A stretch of 64,000 nucleotides of DNA from Idiomarina aminovorans (GTDB lineage Bacteria; Pseudomonadota; Gammaproteobacteria; Enterobacterales; Alteromonadaceae): the NCBI RefSeq assembly GCF_023155095.1, contig NZ_JAKNDA010000001.1, positions 1 through 64,000 of the forward strand. Reading direction: 5' to 3'. Shown one piece after another: positions 42,981-52,360 of this stretch. Under the pieces are notes generated by a model that saw only the letters and a program-made list of their open reading frames with translations, did not search any database and was not told the DNA's origin. The translations under genes were made by a program, and so were the position numbers. The first letter of the stretch is position 1, and each line of letters begins with the position of its first letter.

Positions 42981-44996
42981 ATGAGTTTCGACTTATTAAA
43001 TATTGGTAAAAACGGCATATTGGCGCACCAGCAAAGCCTGCAAGTGACCGGCCAGAATATTAATAATACAAATACACCGAGTTATGTTCGTGAGCGTACC
43101 GAATATACTGAGAGTCAATTCGGAGGGCTAGAGCGCGTTCGTGTCAACCGTATGATCGATGAGTTTGCCAATCGCCAGTTACGTACCGATATTTCAAAAG
43201 TCAATTATTACGAAGCGAACTTACAGCAGGCTGAACAGCTGGATACGTTACTGGGTGACAGCACAACCAACGTTGCGTCGTCAGTAGAAAGCTTCTTTAA
43301 TACCTTGCAAGACGCGAATAACGACCCCGGTTCGGTAACCGCTCGCCAACTGGTTTTGGCTGAAGCCGATGCTATGGTGACTAAATTTAACGACTTTTCT
43401 CAATACCTAGATCAGCAGAAAAGCATAATTAATGATCGTTTGACATTATCGACTGACCGTATCAACTCAATTTCTGAGAATTTAGCGGAGCTGAATTCAA
43501 AAATACAGTATTCTGCAGGCAAGAACAGTGCTAACGGTGACATTAACGCCTTGTTAAATAAGCGGGACGATCAATTAAGAGAGCTCTCAGAGTTAGTTCA
43601 GTTCAGTACCATTGAGCAGAAAAATGGCGCTATTGCCGTTAACTTAAAAAATGGTCAGCCGCTGGTTTTAGAAGATGGCCGGTTTAACGCTGTTGCGGTA
43701 AAAAGCAATCCGGACACTGAACGCTTAGAGATGGTTCTCAAAAAAGATCACAGTGGAGGAAGCATCAGTGAGTTTTATGTGCCAACCGATGAAGTCGGCG
43801 GCTCTGTCGGCGGTTACCTGGAATATCGCGATGAAGTGTTAATGCCCACCCAAAAGCGTTTAGGGCAGTTGGCAATACGCATAGCAGACTCAATGAATAC
43901 TCAAAACCAAAAGGGCATGGACTTAGATAACCAGTTAGGGCGTAAAATTTTCGATTTAGAAAAAACAGACTCGCAAGCCGTCCCCTATTCTGAAAATAGT
44001 GGAACAGGAGAGATTAATATCAGCGTGCTGGAAGGCGACAGCAAGTCGTTTCCCTCTGAAAACTTGCGTATTACGAAAACCGGTAACCCAGACGAATACG
44101 AAGTTGTTCCGGTTAACAGCGATGGCACAGTAGTCAGCGGTGCGGACACCATTACTTTCACCCAAGCGTCTCCGGGAACCGCTGATATTGTCGAACTGGG
44201 TGTTTCGTTAGAGCTGACCGGCACGGCTAATGATGGTGATCAGTTTCTGGCTAAGCCGGCAGAAAGTGCTGCATCAGAAATTAGCTTAGCCATTCGTCGT
44301 CCGGAAGATATTGCGTTAGCAAACCCTGTTAGGGTGAAAGACGGTATGGATAACCAAGGTGCAGCAGGTATTGAGATCGCTTCAATTAATACGCCTGACG
44401 ATTATTATGATACTGCAAATAATACTTTACTCGGCAGTGCGCCGGCTCGCATAGAAGTGACGGGACAAACAGGTAATGCGTACGATCTGGAAGTCTACGA
44501 TAAGGATGGAAATAATATAGGTACGATCACAGGGGCCACCAACCTTAACGGTATTTTTGATCAGGCGGGTTTGACCGCCCCCGACTACGAAGTCGATATA
44601 AACGGCGAGCCAGCGGTTGGTGATGAGTACTTTATTGAGTACAACACCAATGGCTTTGATGATAACAGTAACGGACAGGCAATAGCTGATTTGCAGCGCC
44701 AACAGTTAGTTCGTCGCTCTGGCGGAGAGGAAGCTAACCCCACAATGACGTTTAATGAAAGCTACGGTCGTCTGGTGTCGGATGTAGGAAGTCGGGTCAG
44801 TCAGAACCGAGTGTTACGTGACTCAGCTGAAGCCGTTAAATCACAAACTGAGGCGTTATATGACTCGAAAGCTGGTGTCAATTTAGAAGAAGAAGCGGCT
44901 AATCTTATTCAATATCAGCAAGCATACACGGCGTCGGCTCGTATTATTACAACGTCGCAAACCATTTTTGACACACTGCTGACCTCATTGAGGTAA
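42981..44996 (+). CDS. flgK: Hook-filament junction protein FlgK
   Basis: A 671-residue first junction protein. N-terminal motif is LQVTGQNINNTNTPSYVRER, and the C-terminus is VNLEEEAANLIQYQQAYTAS ARIITTSQTIFDTLL. The middle domain is long and acidic. FlgN is its chaperone. It is the first gene after a strong sigma-28 promoter. Confidence 0.96.
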   Translation: MSFDLLNIGKNGILAHQQSLQVTGQNINNTNTPSYVRERTEYTESQFGGLERVRVNRMIDEFANRQLRTDISKVNYYEANLQQAEQLDTLLGDSTTNVASSVESFFNTLQDANNDPGSVTARQLVLAEADAMVTKFNDFSQYLDQQKSIINDRLTLSTDRINSISENLAELNSKIQYSAGKNSANGDINALLNKRDDQLRELSELVQFSTIEQKNGAIAVNLKNGQPLVLEDGRFNAVAVKSNPDTERLEMVLKKDHSGGSISEFYVPTDEVGGSVGGYLEYRDEVLMPTQKRLGQLAIRIADSMNTQNQKGMDLDNQLGRKIFDLEKTDSQAVPYSENSGTGEINISVLEGDSKSFPSENLRITKTGNPDEYEVVPVNSDGTVVSGADTITFTQASPGTADIVELGVSLELTGTANDGDQFLAKPAESAASEISLAIRRPEDIALANPVRVKDGMDNQGAAGIEIASINTPDDYYDTANNTLLGSAPARIEVTGQTGNAYDLEVYDKDGNNIGTITGATNLNGIFDQAGLTAPDYEVDINGEPAVGDEYFIEYNTNGFDDNSNGQAIADLQRQQLVRRSGGEEANPTMTFNESYGRLVSDVGSRVSQNRVLRDSAEAVKSQTEALYDSKAGVNLEEEAANLIQYQQAYTASARIITTSQTIFDTLLTSLR

Positions 44997-45001
44997 TAAC
45001 T

Positions 45002-46216
45002 ATGCGATTAAGTACTAACTTATTTTTCCAGCGCGGTCTGGACAGTTTACAAACCTCACAAAATCAGTTGGACAAAATTCAACAGATGCTGACTAAGCAG
45101 ACCAAAATATTGAGCCCTGCCGATGACCCAATCGGTAACTCGCAGGTATTGGCGTTGAACGAAAAAATTGGTCAGAACGAGCAGTTTGAGCGTAATTCCG
45201 TGACTCTGGAAAATAACCTGCGCCGTGAAGAGAGTGTGTTGGGCAGTATTACCGATTCTATTCAAAAAGCACGAACGTTGGCGGTTCAAGCCGGTAACGG
45301 TAGCTATGATCAAACCAACCGCAAGGCTATTGCTTCAGAATTGCGTAATATTGAAACCTCGATTTTTGATTTAACCAACGCACAGGATGAATCTGGTGAG
45401 TACATTTTTGCTGGTTATCAAAATCGCACTCAGCCTATGGAATTTGATGATGCGACTCAGTCGTACCAATATGTCGGTGACCAGGGACAGCGCACCATTC
45501 AATTGTCACCAACTTTATATTTGCCGGCAAATGACCCGGGCAGTCGCGCATTTTCAAATGTGTCTAAGCGGGTCGATTTTGAGCTGACTGGTGGGGGAAA
45601 CTTTATTGAAAAAGTAGAAGTAACCGACCGCAACGTATTAATTACTGACACCGAAGCGCGTATAGATGCCGGTGATCCGACTGATTTTACGGTGAGTTTT
45701 ACTGGGCCGGATACCTATGAAATTGATGATGGCGTTAACCCAGTAGTTGCGGGAACTGTTACTGACGGTAAAGTTGAATATAACGGAATGAGTCTGGAGC
45801 TTGATAAAGATAATATGCCAGCGCCCGGAGATTCTTTTAGCTACAGCATAGGCGAGCCTGTTTCTCGTAACTTACTGACGCAAATTGGTGATCTCGCTGA
45901 CGCTTTGGATGCTTCAGTTCCAGGAAGCAAAGGGTTTCATGAAAGCGAAATCGCATTCGCCCTAACCGATTTCAACACAGTGATTAGTGACTTAACCGAT
46001 ACTCAGGCATCTGTCGGTGCTCGTTTGAACGTGATGGACAACGCTAGACTGAGTAATGCTGATATTGAAATAGTGAATAAAAAGGCTCGCGCCGATATTT
46101 CCGACGTAGATTATTCAGAAGCGTTAACCGACTTAGTGAAGAACGAGACGATTTACTCCGCCGCTCAGCAGGTCTTCTCCCGAGTAAGTCGTTTAAGCTT
46201 ATTTGATTATATATAA
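45002..46216 (+). CDS. flgL: Hook-filament junction protein FlgL
   Basis: A 404-residue second junction protein of the flagellin superfamily. The N-terminal helix region has LQTSQNQLDKIQQMLTKQTK and SPADDPIGNSQVLALNEKIG. The C-terminus has YSEALTDLVKNETIYSAAQQ VFSRVSRLSLFDYI. It starts 5 bp after flgK and has an expanded middle domain. Confidence 0.95.
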   Translation: MRLSTNLFFQRGLDSLQTSQNQLDKIQQMLTKQTKILSPADDPIGNSQVLALNEKIGQNEQFERNSVTLENNLRREESVLGSITDSIQKARTLAVQAGNGSYDQTNRKAIASELRNIETSIFDLTNAQDESGEYIFAGYQNRTQPMEFDDATQSYQYVGDQGQRTIQLSPTLYLPANDPGSRAFSNVSKRVDFELTGGGNFIEKVEVTDRNVLITDTEARIDAGDPTDFTVSFTGPDTYEIDDGVNPVVAGTVTDGKVEYNGMSLELDKDNMPAPGDSFSYSIGEPVSRNLLTQIGDLADALDASVPGSKGFHESEIAFALTDFNTVISDLTDTQASVGARLNVMDNARLSNADIEIVNKKARADISDVDYSEALTDLVKNETIYSAAQQVFSRVSRLSLFDYI

Positions 46217-46220
46217 GTAG

Positions 46221-46240
46221 CCTGCCGTTATTACGGCAGG
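46221..46240. terminator. Stem-loop after flgL
   Basis: CCTGCCGT-TATT-ACGGCAGG forms an 8-bp stem four bases after the flgL stop. No immediate T tract follows, so it may be a weak terminator or an mRNA-stabilising hairpin. Confidence 0.5.
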
Positions 46241-46270
46241 TACCATGCTAAAACTTTTTCAAAAAAACAT

Positions 46271-46297
46271 TAAAGCTCCCCAAACCCCGGCCGATAC
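46271..46297 (+). promoter_or_regulatory. Sigma-28 promoter for fliC
   Basis: TAAAGCTC at 46271-46278, 11 bases, then GCCGATAC at 46290-46297. Both boxes and spacing match the flagellar sigma-28 consensus almost fully. The start codon is about 110 bases downstream, giving a long leader. Confidence 0.9.
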
Positions 46298-46405
46298 CCT
46301 TTGTGAGAGGAAAATTTAATCCGGCAAAACATGAAGCCGAGTACTTCCTCCAGCTTGGCAACAACAATTGAATCCAAGCTTAAGCAGAAACTTAGGAGCA
46401 TTATC

Positions 46406-47821
46406 ATGGCACTATATGTAAACACTAACGTCAGCTCACTGAACGCACAGCGTCAGCTGATGGGCTCAAGTAACTCGCTTGACCAAGCATTCGAACGTTT
46501 GTCGTCAGGCTTTCGTATCAACAGCGCATCTGACGATGCTGCAGGCTTACAAATTTCAAACCGTTTAAGCTCTCAGGTTAACGGCTTGAATCAAGGTAAT
46601 CGTAACGCAAATGACGCTATCTCTATGGCGCAAACTGCTGAAGGTGCTCTGGACGAGTCTACTAACATACTACAACGTATGCGTACGTTAGCTATCCAGT
46701 CCGAAAATGGGTCAAACTCTCAAGAAGACAAAGCTGCGCTTCAAAAAGAAGTTGGCAACTTACAGCTTGAATTGACTCGAATTGCAGAAACAACTTCATT
46801 TGGTGGGAAAAACTTATTGGATGGAAGTTTTGGTTCACAAGAGTATCAAGTTGGTGCCAATGCCAATGAGACAATCTCTGTGTCTATGAGAGATGTTTCA
46901 GCAAATGAAATAGGGAATTACACTTTAGATGCTCAAGGTACTGACTTCGGTGGTACGGCTTCGGCAACTTCGGCAGGGGAAGATTTCTCAGGTGTAACAA
47001 CGGGACAAACAATTGATATTGCCGGTCCTGATGGGAATGCTGCCGGAATAACAATTGGAGCAGGTGATAACCTAACCGATGTCGCCTCGGCCATTAATGC
47101 AGAGAATACTGGTGTAACGGCAAAAACTGAAGTCACTGCGTCGATTAAAGACTTTTCGAGTCTTGATAGTGCTACATTGGAAATTGGTGGCGATACTTTC
47201 AATTTGGCTGACTACGAAGGTTCATCAACAAAACTTAGTGAAGCTATCGTTAAAGCCGGTTATAGCGCTTCAGTAGACTCTGGCGTAATCAGTATCAAAG
47301 CTGAAGGTGTCAACGGCGTTAAAATTTCCGGCGCTGATGCAAACGATACATTGCAGTTAGCAGGATCAGACGGCGTATATGTTCAACCTGATGATACAGA
47401 TACAGAAGCGGTAGTTGACTCTCAGATATCGTTAGAGGCTAAAGATGACTTTACAATTGCAGGCACTAATGTCGGAGAAATTTTTGGCGCAACCTCTGGT
47501 AGCTTGAATTCGGTTGGAGATATTGACATCTCTAAAGACGGTGGTGGTCAAGATGCTTTGGCTGTAATCGACCAAGCTATCGGACAAATCGACTCTCAGC
47601 GAGCTGATTTAGGTGCTACGCAAAACCGTTTCCAAGCAACGATTCGTAACCAGTCGAACATTGCTGAAAACCTGGAAGGTGCGAAGTCTCGAATCAAAGA
47701 TGCGGACTTTGCTGCTGAAACGGCGAAACTGACTCAGTCTCAGATTCTGCAGCAGGCATCACAGACTATCCTGGCGCAGGCAAACCAGCGTCCACAGGCA
47801 GCGTTGTCACTGTTAGGTTAA
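46406..47821 (+). CDS. fliC: Flagellin FliC
   Basis: A 471-residue filament subunit. The N-terminal D0/D1 domain (about 1-150) begins [20 protein letters not shown] with [20 protein letters not shown]. The C-terminal D1/D0 domain (about 385-471) includes [20 protein letters not shown] and ends [14 protein letters not shown]. The middle is variable and acidic. The ATG at 46406 with TAGGAG upstream is the true start; longer in-frame reading to 46331 is not flagellin-like. It is the only flagellin gene in the window. Confidence 0.97.
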   Translation: MALYVNTNVSSLNAQRQLMGSSNSLDQAFERLSSGFRINSASDDAAGLQISNRLSSQVNGLNQGNRNANDAISMAQTAEGALDESTNILQRMRTLAIQSENGSNSQEDKAALQKEVGNLQLELTRIAETTSFGGKNLLDGSFGSQEYQVGANANETISVSMRDVSANEIGNYTLDAQGTDFGGTASATSAGEDFSGVTTGQTIDIAGPDGNAAGITIGAGDNLTDVASAINAENTGVTAKTEVTASIKDFSSLDSATLEIGGDTFNLADYEGSSTKLSEAIVKAGYSASVDSGVISIKAEGVNGVKISGADANDTLQLAGSDGVYVQPDDTDTEAVVDSQISLEAKDDFTIAGTNVGEIFGATSGSLNSVGDIDISKDGGGQDALAVIDQAIGQIDSQRADLGATQNRFQATIRNQSNIAENLEGAKSRIKDADFAAETAKLTQSQILQQASQTILAQANQRPQAALSLLG

Positions 47822-47852
47822 TAGTTACCTTACAAACAGCAACTGAACAGTC

Positions 47853-47879
47853 AAAACGGAGCTTCGGCTCCGTTTTTTT
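47853..47879 (+). terminator. Rho-independent terminator of fliC
   Basis: AAAACGGAGC-TTCG-GCTCCGTTTTTTT is a perfect stem with a stable TTCG tetraloop and T run. The group II intron fragment starts at 47883, four bases after it. Confidence 0.95.
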
Positions 47880-47882
47880 GTT

Positions 47883-48345
47883 GTGCGCCGGGCATGGCGC
47901 GTAGCGCCCTAAGGGGCGCTTTTCTGGTTTCAGGTGGTGCTGGCCAGATGATCTGGAGGTGAAAGTCCTCTGTGAGCCCGGTAAGAGGAATCACTAGCTG
48001 CACTGCAAGGGTGTTCATCGTGAGGTGAAATCTGAAGGAAACGGAAAGCAAACCACTGACCTGACGAACAGAAATTGCATATAAGGCGGTCATAGTGGGT
48101 AAGGCAGCGGCTACTGCTGAAGCCTGGCACTTACACTGAAGCTATGGACGTAAATGCGGCAGGCATGAGTGGAAAGGTCACGCGCATTACCCCGGTAGGT
48201 CTGTTGCCCTGCCGTTGGTTACCGATGCTGCGAGGTATCGGGATGGGGTTGCAGAAGTCAGCCGAGGCCGTATTAGGTTGGTTGCCGCCAACTGAAACAG
48301 TTAGATTATCAGTCCCTGTTCCAGTCTAACTCTATGACCCGCTGG
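47883..48345 (+). mobile_element. 5' fragment of a group IIC-like intron
   Basis: It starts GTGCGCCGGGCATGG, the group II 5' end (GUGYG). Domain I features follow, including GGTGAAAGTCCTC, GCAAGGGTGTTCATCG, AATCTGAAGGAAACGGA and GCATATAAGGCGG, which I recognise from IIC introns such as the Oceanobacillus one. Domain III-like GCAGAAGTCAGCCGAGGCCG lies near 48252. The fragment ends just after ATGACCCGCTGG (48334-48345), apparently the first codons of the intron protein (MTRW), where a TGA follows. No maturase/RT, domain V or VI is present, so it cannot splice. Group IIC introns insert behind terminator hairpins, exactly as seen here with fliC. Confidence 0.82.
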
Positions 48346-48494
48346 TGAGTCAGCGCCAGCCCGTTAGCGAGCCACAGCATGCTAAACCAATGGTTTAATG
48401 AACTGGGTCTGGTTAATCTTGAGCAATTAATAATACATCTAAAATAAAATTTTTGGCTTTAAAAGTTGTGGTTAAAAAAACTTCAAATAAAAGC
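48346..48494. other. Unassigned spacer after the intron fragment
   Basis: About 150 bases between the intron fragment and the flaG promoter. I see no gene, no conserved RNA fold and no intron domain V. It is AT-rich toward the promoter. It may be the remaining original spacer or a deletion junction. Confidence 0.4.
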
Positions 48495-48522
48495 TAAAGT
48501 TTATAGTAGCCTATACCGATAA
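48495..48522 (+). promoter_or_regulatory. Sigma-28-like promoter for flaG-fliDS
   Basis: A perfect TAAAGTTT at 48495-48502, 12 bases, then ACCGATAA at 48515-48522 (7 of 8). The spacing is one base longer than optimal. It lies about 70 bases before flaG. Confidence 0.65.
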
Positions 48523-48594
48523 CATACGAGGACAACTTTTTTCATGCTCCGTTAGTAACTTAATTGGTGTTTTGATAGGGAACGGGTGATTATT

Positions 48595-49005
48595 ATGGCG
48601 GATATATCAATGAATACCCGCGATTTCAGCTTTTTTTCAACAGGAAAGGGGGCGGTTCAGACACAGCAGCCTCAAAAGCAAGATGTGATTGATGCCGTAA
48701 GTAAGGTGCAGGACAAGGTAGCTGAAACTATAGATAAAGCTCAGTTAAACCAGCAGACGGAAGAGCCCAATGTCAGAGACATGGTAGCACAGATAAATAA
48801 ATCTCCGGCGATTCGTAACACAAGCCTTCAATTTGTTTTTGATGAAAAAGGTGATCCGCCTGTTGTTAAGGTTATGGATACGGAAAGCGGAGAAAAAATT
48901 CGACAAATACCTTCTGAGCTTGGAGTCAAGTTAGCTAAAGCTATAGAAGAAATGGCCGATAACCAAGAAACTCGAGCAGGATTATTGTTCGATAACGAAA
49001 TTTAA
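48595..49005 (+). CDS. flaG: FlaG family protein
   Basis: A 136-residue cytosolic/exported small protein of the FlaG family. The C-terminal half is diagnostic: LQFVFDEKGDPPVVKVMDTE SGEKIRQIPSELGVKLA. FlaG proteins affect filament length in Vibrio and relatives. It is followed 12 bp later by fliD. The start is ATG at 48595; an in-frame GTG at 48586 is an alternative. Confidence 0.9.
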   Translation: MADISMNTRDFSFFSTGKGAVQTQQPQKQDVIDAVSKVQDKVAETIDKAQLNQQTEEPNVRDMVAQINKSPAIRNTSLQFVFDEKGDPPVVKVMDTESGEKIRQIPSELGVKLAKAIEEMADNQETRAGLLFDNEI

Positions 49006-49017
49006 TGAGGTGATGAT

Positions 49018-50406
49018 ATGCCACTAGTTTCATCAATAGGTGCGCGTTCAGGTTTAGACTTGTCGGGAATTATTGACGCGACGCTGGAAGCGGAACGCAT
49101 TCCTAAGAAAAACCGACTGGACCAACAAGAAGGACGGTTGCAGGTTGAATTGTCTGCTGTTGGTGAAATGAAATCGGTATTATCAAAGCTTCAGGATGCC
49201 TCTGAGAAGCTATCCGAAGCTAGCTTGTTCAACGCAATGAAAGCCTCTGTAAAACAGCCTGAATCAGGTGATGTTGCCACAGTGGAAAGCACTGATGATG
49301 CAAGCGCTGGTAATTTTGATATTTCCGTGACTCAACTGGCAAAAGGAAGTCGTGCCGTCTCGGCTGATGGTGCGTTTGCGGACTCAGATACAGAAGTAAA
49401 TGCTAACGCTGGTTCGTTGACTTTTGCTGCCGGTGACGAAAGCTTTACTTTGGATATAGAAGCAGGCTCAACCCTGGAAAATATTCGTAACGCAGTGAAT
49501 TCTTCTCAGGATAATTTTGGTGTAAGCGCCGATATTATTAATACGGGTGACCAAGCGAAGCTGGTGTTTCGTTCGAATGTTAGTGGTGACGGTAATAACT
49601 TAACCGTGACCAATGATAACGCTGAGTTTGATGCTATCTCTACTCAAGCGAATGATGGAGGCGCTGGCGGCATGACTATTGCCAATGCGGATAAAGCGAC
49701 CGATGCTATTATAGAGATTGATGGTATCCAGGCCACCAATGACACTAATATCTTTGAGAATGTTATTCAAGGTTCAACTATCACGGCAGTGAAAGAATCC
49801 GAAGGCACAGAAACCGCTCGACTCTCGATAGCCCGTGATGATGAGGGCGTTGCAAAGTCAGTCGATGCTTTTGTTAAATCTTACAACGGTGCTATTTCGT
49901 CATTAAACGAAATTGGTGGCGAAGACAGCATGTTGCAAGGTGATGCGACTGTTCGCAGTTTAAAGGGCCAACTAAATGGTATACTGGCTTCCACATTTGG
50001 CGATGGTGAAACTTTATTTGACTTAGGTTTTGGGCTGGATGAGAACGGTAAGTTGGAGCAGGAAAACCCCGTAACTAATGTTAGCGACGTACTGAAAGAT
50101 AATCCTGCAGCGTTGGAGTCTGTTCTCGGCGGCGAAAATGGCTTAGCATCTCGCCTGGATAGCTTTTTAGATGGCTATGTTGCTGGTGGTGGTTCGTTAG
50201 AGCTCCGTAAAGATACGATTAACGAAAGTCTGGATCGTGTGACCGAAAGCCGCGAAGAGTTAAAGCTTCGTATGGAGTCCATGGAAGAGACGTTACGCTC
50301 AAAATATCAAGCGCTGGACTCTCTAGTTGGCCAATTACAAAGTCGTGGAGATTCGGTGAGTGCACAGCTTGCTAACCTCCCTGGTTTCACTAGAGACAAT
50401 GATTAA
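49018..50406 (+). CDS. fliD: Filament cap protein FliD
   Basis: A 462-residue capping protein. The N-terminal domain has SIGARSGLDLSGIIDATLEA ERIPKKNRLDQQEGRLQ. The C-terminal domain has LFDLGFGLDENGKLEQENPV and LRSKYQALDSLVGQLQSRGD SVSAQL. It helps flagellin polymerise at the tip. It has the normal length. Confidence 0.95.
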   Translation: MPLVSSIGARSGLDLSGIIDATLEAERIPKKNRLDQQEGRLQVELSAVGEMKSVLSKLQDASEKLSEASLFNAMKASVKQPESGDVATVESTDDASAGNFDISVTQLAKGSRAVSADGAFADSDTEVNANAGSLTFAAGDESFTLDIEAGSTLENIRNAVNSSQDNFGVSADIINTGDQAKLVFRSNVSGDGNNLTVTNDNAEFDAISTQANDGGAGGMTIANADKATDAIIEIDGIQATNDTNIFENVIQGSTITAVKESEGTETARLSIARDDEGVAKSVDAFVKSYNGAISSLNEIGGEDSMLQGDATVRSLKGQLNGILASTFGDGETLFDLGFGLDENGKLEQENPVTNVSDVLKDNPAALESVLGGENGLASRLDSFLDGYVAGGGSLELRKDTINESLDRVTESREELKLRMESMEETLRSKYQALDSLVGQLQSRGDSVSAQLANLPGFTRDND

Positions 50407-50421
50407 TAGAGGTAATATCGT

Positions 50422-50844
50422 ATGAATGCCAAGTTAAAAGGCTACACCAAAGGTTCACTGGAAACTCGCGTAGCGGGGGCCGACCCGTATCAACTGGTAC
50501 AGATGTTGATGGCCGGTGTACTGGAGAATTTGAATTATGCCAAAGGTGCTATTCAGCGAAAAGACTTAGAAAAGAAAAGCTTTTATTTAAGTAAAGCGCA
50601 GGCCATTGTCGACTCTTTGCGCTACAGTTTAGACGACAGTGCCGGTGCGGATGCCGCGGCTAACTTAAGTGAGCTGTATATGTACATGAGTACGCGTATT
50701 GCCGATGCTTCAATTGAGCTGGACGTTGATATTATTGATGAAGTTGCGCGTTTGATGATTGATATAAAAAGTGCGTGGGACCAGATTCCAATGGAACAAC
50801 GTGACGTCGCAATGAACCAAATGCAACAGGCTTCAGGAGCTTAA
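50422..50844 (+). CDS. fliS: Flagellin chaperone FliS
   Basis: A 140-residue helical protein. Family features are SLETRVAGADPYQLVQMLMA GVLENLNYAKGAIQRKD and LYMYMSTRIADASIELDVD. It holds flagellin unpolymerised in the cytosol before export. It starts 15 bp after fliD. Confidence 0.95.
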   Translation: MNAKLKGYTKGSLETRVAGADPYQLVQMLMAGVLENLNYAKGAIQRKDLEKKSFYLSKAQAIVDSLRYSLDDSAGADAAANLSELYMYMSTRIADASIELDVDIIDEVARLMIDIKSAWDQIPMEQRDVAMNQMQQASGA

Positions 50845-50845
50845 C

Positions 50846-51142
50846 TTGTCAACCAAGGCTCGTTCCCCTGAACAGCTTCAACAGCTGCATGAGCAATTAA
50901 AACAGCAAGTAGCAGATTCAGAGCTTGAATCTGCTACTAAGACGCTGCCTAAAATACTGACCTTTTTAAATACGCTTCCAAGTGGCTGGACTGAGTCGCA
51001 GGACTGGATCAACACTGTTGCTGAAGTTGATGACTACCTAAATGAACTGCAGCCCGAACTTGAGCGAGTTCGTGAGGAAACCCGGGCGACAGTTAGCAAG
51101 ATAGGTAAAAGCAAGAAAGGCGTTCGGGCTTATACCAAATAA
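50846..51142 (+). CDS. Small protein at the fliT position (helical, TTG start)
   Basis: A 98-residue, largely alpha-helical, polar protein starting with TTG one base after the fliS stop. Sequence similarity to FliT is not clear, but the place directly after fliS, the small size and the helix-rich composition (LHEQLKQQVADSELESATKT; VAEVDDYLNELQPELERVRE) fit a FliT-type export chaperone. A strong terminator follows. The identity is inferred from context only. Confidence 0.6.
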   Translation: MSTKARSPEQLQQLHEQLKQQVADSELESATKTLPKILTFLNTLPSGWTESQDWINTVAEVDDYLNELQPELERVREETRATVSKIGKSKKGVRAYTK

Positions 51143-51180
51143 AAAAACCGACCTATAAATTAAACTATAGGTCGGTTTTT
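51143..51180. terminator. Bidirectional terminator between the flagellar block and rpsT
   Basis: AAAAACCGACCTATA / TATAGGTCGGTTTTT pair fully across an 8-base loop. A and T runs lie at both sides, so it can end transcription from both directions. Confidence 0.92.
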
Positions 51181-51217
51181 CTTTCCCTGCGCTAAAAGCC
51201 CAGGTCAGTAATTCTTT

Positions 51218-51478
51218 TTACAGTGCTTTGATCTTAGCATTCAAACGACTCTTATGACGTGCCGCTTTGTTTTTGCTGATAAGACCTTTAGTAGCGTAAC
51301 GATCCATCATTGGAATTACGTCTTTCATTGCAGTGTTTGCTGCATCTTTGTCTTTTTTATCAATTGCTGCCATTACCCGTTTAAGGTAAGTACGCATCAT
51401 AGAACGACGGCTTGCATTGTGGCGGCGATTATTCTCGGCCTGAATCGCACGCTTTTTAGCAGACTTAATGTTAGCCAA
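51218..51478 (-). CDS. rpsT: Ribosomal protein S20
   Basis: An 86-residue basic 30S protein. It begins [20 protein letters not shown] and ends [21 protein letters not shown], typical of S20. It is divergent from the MntA/HepT pair and close to murJ, as in many gammaproteobacteria. Confidence 0.98.
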   Translation of the reverse strand: MANIKSAKKRAIQAENNRRHNASRRSMMRTYLKRVMAAIDKKDKDAANTAMKDVIPMMDRYATKGLISKNKAARHKSRLNAKIKAL

Positions 51479-51662
51479 GGTGAACTCCTAAATTCATTAA
51501 TAGAACGCTTCTCTTATAAAGGCTTCAGATTATGCCTTTTCTGCTGGAAAAGTCAACAGCTGAAACAAGAAAAACAGGTAATATCTTCAACTGGTGTTTT
51601 AGAATTTGCGTGGCTAAAAATGAGTCGATGGGTTATATTTCCATTAACTAGTTGGAGGTTTT

Positions 51663-51956
51663 ATGAAGCATTTATCAGCGCTTTTGCGTAAGCACAGTAA
51701 AGAAATTCAGAAAATTGTTGAGAAGCATCACGCTAAAAACGTGAAAGTGTTTGGTTCTGTCGCTCTGGGCACCGAGTCTACTGATAGTGATATCGACCTA
51801 CTGATAGAAACCACGCCAGAGACGACTATGTTTGATGTAGGGGCTATTAAATATGAGCTCAACAAGCTTCTCGGGATTGAAGTTGATGTATTAACACCAA
51901 ATAGCTTACCTATGCAGTTTAGAAACAAAATAGAGCAGGAAGCTCGTTTAATATGA
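51663..51956 (+). CDS. mntA: MntA-like minimal nucleotidyltransferase antitoxin
   Basis: A 97-residue nucleotidyltransferase-fold protein. The active-site motif is VFGSVALGTESTDSDIDLLI (GSxA with DxD), intact. In characterised pairs MntA adds AMP groups to HepT and silences it. Its stop overlaps the HepT ATG (ATGA). It has a TTGGAGG site upstream. Confidence 0.9.
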   Translation: MKHLSALLRKHSKEIQKIVEKHHAKNVKVFGSVALGTESTDSDIDLLIETTPETTMFDVGAIKYELNKLLGIEVDVLTPNSLPMQFRNKIEQEARLI

Positions 51957-52315
51957 CAGATAAAGAAAGTAGAGCTCAAGACTACTTAACTCATATTGTT
52001 GAATCGATTGAACGTGTAGAGTCTTACACCGCTGACCTTGATGAGAATCGTTTTTTGGATGACGAGCTGGTTCAGGACGCTGTTATTCGTAACCTGGAAG
52101 TTATTGGCGAAGCCTCTAATAACTTATTGAAAAATTGCCCTTCTACTGTTTCTCAGTTTCCTGATATTCCTTTAACCTCTGCATATCAAATGCGAAACGC
52201 CATTGCCCATGGTTACTTTAAAATTGATTATGAGCTTGTTTGGCGTACCATTGAGAAAGATTTGCCCCCCTTGCATGAGCAAGTTTTATCGGCAATAAAA
52301 TCCATTGAAAAATAG
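51953..52315 (+). CDS. hepT: HepT-like ribonuclease toxin (DUF86)
   Basis: A 120-residue HEPN-fold protein. The catalytic RX4HXY motif is visible as RNAIAHGYF, and the helix with RNLEVIGEASNNLL is conserved. It is predicted to cleave RNA when not adenylylated by MntA. It lies between rpsT and murJ, apparently an insertion into a housekeeping block. Confidence 0.92.
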   Translation: MTDKESRAQDYLTHIVESIERVESYTADLDENRFLDDELVQDAVIRNLEVIGEASNNLLKNCPSTVSQFPDIPLTSAYQMRNAIAHGYFKIDYELVWRTIEKDLPPLHEQVLSAIKSIEK

Positions 52316-52360
52316 AGTCGCCGTTTCAGAAAGCGATAGATAGACAGTTAAGGAACTACT

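Noticed and set aside
46331-46405. N-terminal extension of flagellin
   Set aside because: The canonical flagellin N-terminus with TAGGAG lies at 46406; the extension is a leader.
48144-48329. 61-codon open frame on the plus strand
   Set aside because: It lies wholly within the intron fragment, whose sequence is explained by RNA structure.
51254-51691. 145-codon frame opposite rpsT
   Set aside because: It is antisense to the ribosomal protein gene and has no independent coding signal.
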